Origin: Erpobdella octoculata
Lineage: Eukaryota; Annelida; Clitellata; Hirudinida; Erpobdellidae
DNA length: 64,000 nt
Direction of reading: 5' to 3'
NCBI GenBank assembly: GCA_963978895.1
Contig: OZ022246.1
Span: 7,185,932-7,249,931, forward strand
Positions 60,053 through 64,000 of this stretch are shown here, piece after piece (positions within the stretch are counted from its first letter, which is position 1; each line of letters begins with the position of its first letter). The position numbers and the translations under genes were made by a program. The notes below the pieces were generated by a model that did not search any database, was not told the origin of the DNA, and worked only from the letters and a program-made list of their open reading frames with translations.

Positions 60053-60592
60053 CTACTTTCTTCTTTTTATATTAATATTTGGATTGCAAAGTAAATGTTC
60101 AAACACCGCAGGTGTCTCAGCATCACCTGCACTATTCCGATTAGTGTAGTTCCACATTTTTTTAGCTGCATCGCCATCAACCTCAACTTCACTACCTTTA
60201 CAGTTACAGAAAACATCTTCATCGTCGACATTATTACTACTTTTATGTTTTTCTTCCGAGTCATTTTCTTTTTCTTCAATCATTTCATCTGTGTGGAAAC
60301 TATCAAGAGAAAGTGATTCTGACTCCTTATTTTTAGAACCACAGCTTTTAAAACAAACAGGCGTTTCTCTATTTAGATCTCCCTCAGTATCCACAAACCT
60401 TTCATTAATCTTGACAGGCATTGTTTCCTTCTGGTTGGTGCGATTTTCCATGACGGCATCTTCTATGTCTTTGACGTTGAGTATATCTTCATCGGTCACC
60501 ATATCAATTTCTTTCTCGCAGCAATCACTTTGTTCTCTTCTTTCGGATAAATCATTTTCAAATTTCATGCTCGTTTTATTCTTGTTGAGATT
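60053..60592 (-). CDS. Penelope-like ORF, acidic C-terminal tail
   Basis: The frame emerges from (TA)n with NLNKNKTSMKFENDL; the LN matches the end of GIY-YIG at 27570. It continues as a Glu/Asp/Ser-rich chain with DCCEKE, FKSCGSKN and FCNCKGSE cysteine pairs. It ends TPAVFEHLLCNPNINIKRRK before TAA. The tail is shorter than at 27494-28477 and poorly conserved except at its end. A hammerhead-like motif lies about 290 bp downstream, as at the other two loci. Confidence 0.55.
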   Translation of the reverse strand, partial: NLNKNKTSMKFENDLSERREQSDCCEKEIDMVTDEDILNVKDIEDAVMENRTNQKETMPVKINERFVDTEGDLNRETPVCFKSCGSKNKESESLSLDSFHTDEMIEEKENDSEEKHKSSNNVDDEDVFCNCKGSEVEVDGDAAKKMWNYTNRNSAGDAETPAVFEHLLCNPNINIKRRK

Positions 60593-60635
60593 ATATATAT
60601 TTATATTTATATATATATATTTATATATTTATTTA

Positions 60636-61509
60636 TCTATATATATAAAAGAACATGTCCTGACTGACTGACTGACTGACTGACTGACTGATAATCAACG
60701 CCGAGCTCAAACGCCTCATCCTAGGAACGTGAAATTTGAAACTTATATTACTTTTATAGCGTAAACATCCGCTAAGAAAGGATTTTTAAAAATTTTGCTC
60801 CTGAGGGGAAAAAACTGGAAAACAAACTTTTTTCTAAAACAATGTATATCTCGAAAACCAAAAATGAGGAGATTTTGAAATTTGGTATATTGATTCTTTT
60901 TGAAAAATAAAAAAATACGTGTTTCACCATTTTTTGAAAATTCGGTTTCCCGGACCTCAAATGTGGGTTGGAAAATTGGGTTATTTGGTTTATAAAGTAG
61001 CTGCTACTCAAAAACTGTGAATGCTACAGATGTGAAAATTAGTATTTAGTTTCTATTCTAAAAATCTATATATATAAAAGAACATGTCCTGACTGACTGA
61101 CTGACTGACTGACTGACTGACTGACTGACTGACTGATAATCAACGCCGAGCTCAAACGCCTCATCCTAGGAACGTGAAATTTGAAACTTATATTACTTTT
61201 ATAGCGTAAACATCCGCTAAGAAAGGATTTTTAAAAATTTTGCTCCTGAGGGGAAAAAACTGGAAAACAAACTTTTTTCTAAAACAATGTATATCTCGAA
61301 AACCAAAAATGAGGAGATTTTGAAATTTGGTATATTGATTCTTTTTGAAAAATAAAAAAATACGTGTTTCACCATTTTTTGAAAATTCGGTTTCCCGGAC
61401 CTCAAATGTGGGTTGGAAAATTGGGTTATTTGGTTTATAAAGTAGCTGCTACTCAAAAACTGTGAATGCTACAGATGTGAAAATTAGTATTTAGTTTCTA
61501 TTCTAAAAA
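60636..61509 (+). repeat. Two tandem extra copies of the family 2 5' unit
   Basis: Units start at 60636, 61065 and 61510, each with A then TCTATATATATAAAAGAACA and a (TGAC)n tract of 7, 11 and 9 units. The rest of the unit is nearly identical; each carries the same 79-codon frame, a by-product. The third unit continues into the full element. Confidence 0.9.
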
Positions 61510-62790
61510 TCTATATATATAAAAGAACATGTCCTGACTGACTGACTGACTGACTGACTGACTGACTGACTGATAATCAACGCCGAGCTCAAACGCCTCA
61601 TCCTAGGAACGTGAAATTTGAAACTTATATTATTTTTATAGCGTAAACATCCGCTAAGAAAGGATTTTTAAAAATTTTGCTCCTGAGGGGAAAAAACTGG
61701 AAAACAAACTTTTTTCTAAAACAATGTATATCTCGAAAACCAAAAATGAGGAGATTTTGAAATTTGGTATATTGATTCTTTTTGAAAAATAAAAAAATAC
61801 CTGTTTCACCATTTTTTGAAAATTCGGTTTCCCGGACCTCAAATGTGGGTTGGAAAATTGGGTTATTTGGTTTATAAAGTAGCTGCTACTCAAAAACTGT
61901 GAATGCTACAGATGTGAAAATTAGTATTTAGTTTCTATTCTAAAAATAAAGATATACGTGTTTCACCATTTTTTACAAATTTGGTTTCCAGGACCTTAAA
62001 TGTGGGGTGGACAATAGGATTACTTGGTCTTTAAAGTAGCTGCTACTCAAAAACTGTGAATGCTACAGAAGTAAAAATTATTATTTAGTTTCAACTCTAA
62101 AAATAATGATATACGTGTTTCACCATTTTTTGAAAATTTGGTTTCCAGGACTTCAAATGTGGGGTGGAAAATAGGGTTATTTGGTTTTTAAAGTAACTGC
62201 TACTCAACAACTGTAATTGCTACAGATGTGAAAATTAATACTTAGTATCTACTCAAAACGTGTTTCACCATTTTTTAAAACTTTGGTTTCCATGACTTCA
62301 AATGTGGGGTCAAAATAAGGGTTCTTTGATTTTAAAATAACTGCTACTCAACAACTGCAAGCATTACATATGTAAAACTTAGTATTTTGAGGTTTTGTGC
62401 CGGTTAAAAGTAGCTGAGTCCAGTTTATCACCGGTCGGGCCAAGCCGTTATTTTAGGGTCATTTTACGGGCCATGCTAAACCTTAAATCGAGGTGGTACG
62501 AGCCAAGGTTTTTCACTAAGCATACAGACATTTTAGTGATTTTAGGTTCTTCAGACGGGCCGGTCCAAACCTGAAGTCAAGGTGGGACGGCCGAAGTTTG
62601 TCATCAAGTCTATAGAATTTCTAGGCCTGTAAAAACGGGCTGGGCCCAAATTAGTTGGGCCGTGCCGGGCCAAGAATTTTGGTTTTGAAACGGGCTGGGC
62701 CAAGTTGTCGACGGGCCGAGCCGACACCTATGGATGCACGGTTCAAATTCTCTAATTTCATGCGAGCGAAGCCGCTACGGGCACTGCTAG
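61510..62790 (+). mobile_element. Helitron-like family 2, full-length copy
   Basis: TC start after A at 61510, (TGAC)9, TAATCAACGCCGAGCTCAAA, about four 150-bp units, GGGCCG-rich part, then GAAGCCGCTACGGGCACTGC and CTAG ending at 62790, before T. 1281 bp without coding capacity. It is the best reference copy of family 2 here. Confidence 0.75.
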
Positions 62791-62791
62791 T

Positions 62792-62796
62792 ATGTA

Positions 62797-62833
<37 letters not shown>

Positions 62834-63094
62834 AAAATTATAATGTGTTTAAGTTGTTAATTAGGTTTTTTAAATTTTTTTCTTTTTGTTTAAAAATTTA
62901 TTAAACTGCATTGCCATAAAGAAAAAGCTCTTATTTTAAATAGGAGTTTAATTTCAATGTTTGCAAACAAAACAATCAGTGATGCTATTAAAAAAATTAA
63001 ATTAATAAAATATTAATGCATTTACGTTTATTTATGTATAACAAATGTAAAAAAAAACTTGTCTCAGCGTAGTTTAGAATCAAGAACAAAACCC
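62792..63094. other. No gene seen
   Basis: Short (TA)n then AT-rich sequence; possibly the 3' UTR of the minus-strand frame that follows. Confidence 0.4.
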
Positions 63095-64000
63095 TTAATT
63101 AATCAAGTTTTGAAGTCTTTCAATTAATTTCCGTTTTTTAATTTCACGTTTAACTTTGTCCTCTCTGCAAAAAATATCTTTCATATTTTTGAAATATGGG
63201 TCTGCATTTGATTCAATAAATTTCAAAATTAATTCAGCTTCTGGAATACTAGAATTGTACAATTCAGAATATTTATTATAAGCCATCATCAGATAAGAGA
63301 TTAGATCTTCATTTGTAAACGGTATAAATCTTGTGTTCAAATTGTTTATCGATAAAACAATTGAAATCAATTTTTTTTTTAAAGTGAACAAACATTTCCA
63401 AAAGCCATCGTCTAAAGAGTTTTGTAAAGAAAAGTTGATTATATGGTAAGGCCATATATAAACCCTATGTCTAGTAGTCAACATCGCTTTTATAATTTTT
63501 CTAATTCCACCGTTTTTGGAATCAAATATTAAAAAAGTACAGCAACATTTCAGAAATTCATAAGCTAACTTTCTTGAATAATAGTTGAGATGGCTATAAC
63601 AAAATCCTTTCAAAATGAATTCAGTAATGATTGGAATATGGCGTCTTATTTTTAAATGGTGTTCTTCTTTTTCTGCCAACAATGTCAAATATACGAGGCA
63701 ATTGCGAAAATCTTCTTGTTTCCAGAAAACTCTTTTTATCGATGCTACAATACCATCAACAGAACAAAAAGTACTTACAGCATCAGAACTTAAATTAGAG
63801 GAGATCTTAAAATCATTATATATAAAACGCAAACCTAAAAATTTAAAGCTCCTCGAGTGCGTCCACTTAACAGGTCCATCAAACCTAGCCAACGCATTAC
63901 TTATGTCTAGATAAACTAAATTAGGTAATTTGTCAATCATTTTGTTAATTAACTCTAGATTGTATTTATTGATTACTCTAAAGCAATTGTTTTCACTCAT
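63095..64000 (-). CDS. Protein of unknown function, possibly leucine-rich/helical repeat type
   Basis: 301 codons without interruption from an ATG at the window edge, so the true start may lie further right. The beginning, MIDKLPNLVYLDISNALARF and FKFLGLRFIY, resembles a leucine-rich repeat pair as in ZYG11/ZER1-type substrate receptors. The remainder looks all-helical (FRNCLVYLTLLAEKEEHHLK, YYSRKLAYEFLKCCC, ISYLMMAYNKYSELY). It ends in a Lys/Arg-rich helix REIKKRKLIERLQNLIN. The ZYG11/ZER1 idea is weak. Codon use is AT-rich like the host genes, and no transposon domain is visible. Confidence 0.45.
   Translation of the reverse strand: MSENNCFRVINKYNLELINKMIDKLPNLVYLDISNALARFDGPVKWTHSRSFKFLGLRFIYNDFKISSNLSSDAVSTFCSVDGIVASIKRVFWKQEDFRNCLVYLTLLAEKEEHHLKIRRHIPIITEFILKGFCYSHLNYYSRKLAYEFLKCCCTFLIFDSKNGGIRKIIKAMLTTRHRVYIWPYHIINFSLQNSLDDGFWKCLFTLKKKLISIVLSINNLNTRFIPFTNEDLISYLMMAYNKYSELYNSSIPEAELILKFIESNADPYFKNMKDIFCREDKVKREIKKRKLIERLQNLIN

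Noticed and set aside
60772..61893. Three identical 79-codon frames as a small gene family.
   Set aside because: They lie in the non-coding tandem 5' units of a Helitron-like element; the copies are identical because the units are recent duplicates.

Overview
The window looks like AT-rich, intron-containing DNA from an invertebrate animal. Two host genes can be read with GT/AG splice sites and homology to metazoan families. The rest is a dense mosaic of transposable elements and microsatellites. I cannot name the phylum from sequence alone, and no bacterial-style operons, CRISPR arrays or rRNA genes are visible.

Host genes. (1) 5024-9080, minus strand: a large Arg/Ser-rich protein in three coding exons. 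Its last two exons encode the small C-terminal helical module shared by SCAF1, SCAF11 and PHRF1. An acceptor site directly upstream of 9079 implies further 5' exons. (2) 36610-43865, plus strand: the first four readable coding exons of a plasma-membrane calcium ATPase (PMCA type), including the actuator-loop TGES motif. The rest of the gene is not found in the following 20 kb. (3) 63095-64000, minus strand: a 301-codon open frame at the window edge, function unknown.

Mobile elements, left to right: an APE-type LINE with ORF1 and ORF2 (1-3070, minus); Helitron-like elements rich in RS-like minisatellites (3112-4423); a LINE 3' piece (9.3-9.6 kb); a hAT-type MITE (12220-13058); a decayed hAT transposase gene with an imperfect 8-bp target duplication (13783-14873); a terminal-inverted-repeat element carrying a telomere-like array (15224-16188); two more hAT remnants (17.4-17.8 and 19.6-20.6 kb); a 5'-truncated CR1/L2 LINE (21.8-23.6 kb); a nested composite containing a Penelope-like (PLE) fragment with a hammerhead ribozyme (27.3-30.6 kb); an R2-like LINE 3' end sitting inside a (TAC)n microsatellite (33.6-35.6 kb); a long-TIR element with a 9-bp target duplication (39.65-41.48 kb); a mariner-type MITE (41.9 kb); a second Helitron-like nest and PLE fragment (48.4-52.1 kb); a Ty3/gypsy pol with one 3' LTR (52.1-55.7 kb); a short non-autonomous LTR element with near-identical LTRs (56.7-58.4 kb); a third PLE fragment (59.6-60.6 kb); and a Helitron-like copy with a tandemly triplicated 5' end (60.6-62.8 kb).

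The most interesting pattern is how these pieces interlock. Two non-autonomous families begin with TC after an A and end with CTAG/CTRR before a T, as Helitrons do. At 49143-50063, removing one copy leaves a perfectly continuous (TATG)n array. Three PLE fragments share the same layout: an acidic C-terminal ORF tail ending in basic residues, a UTR with a type I hammerhead ribozyme, then the start of the PLE ORF, which breaks off at nearly the same place into (TA)n. All assignments rest on reading the sequence; no database search was run.
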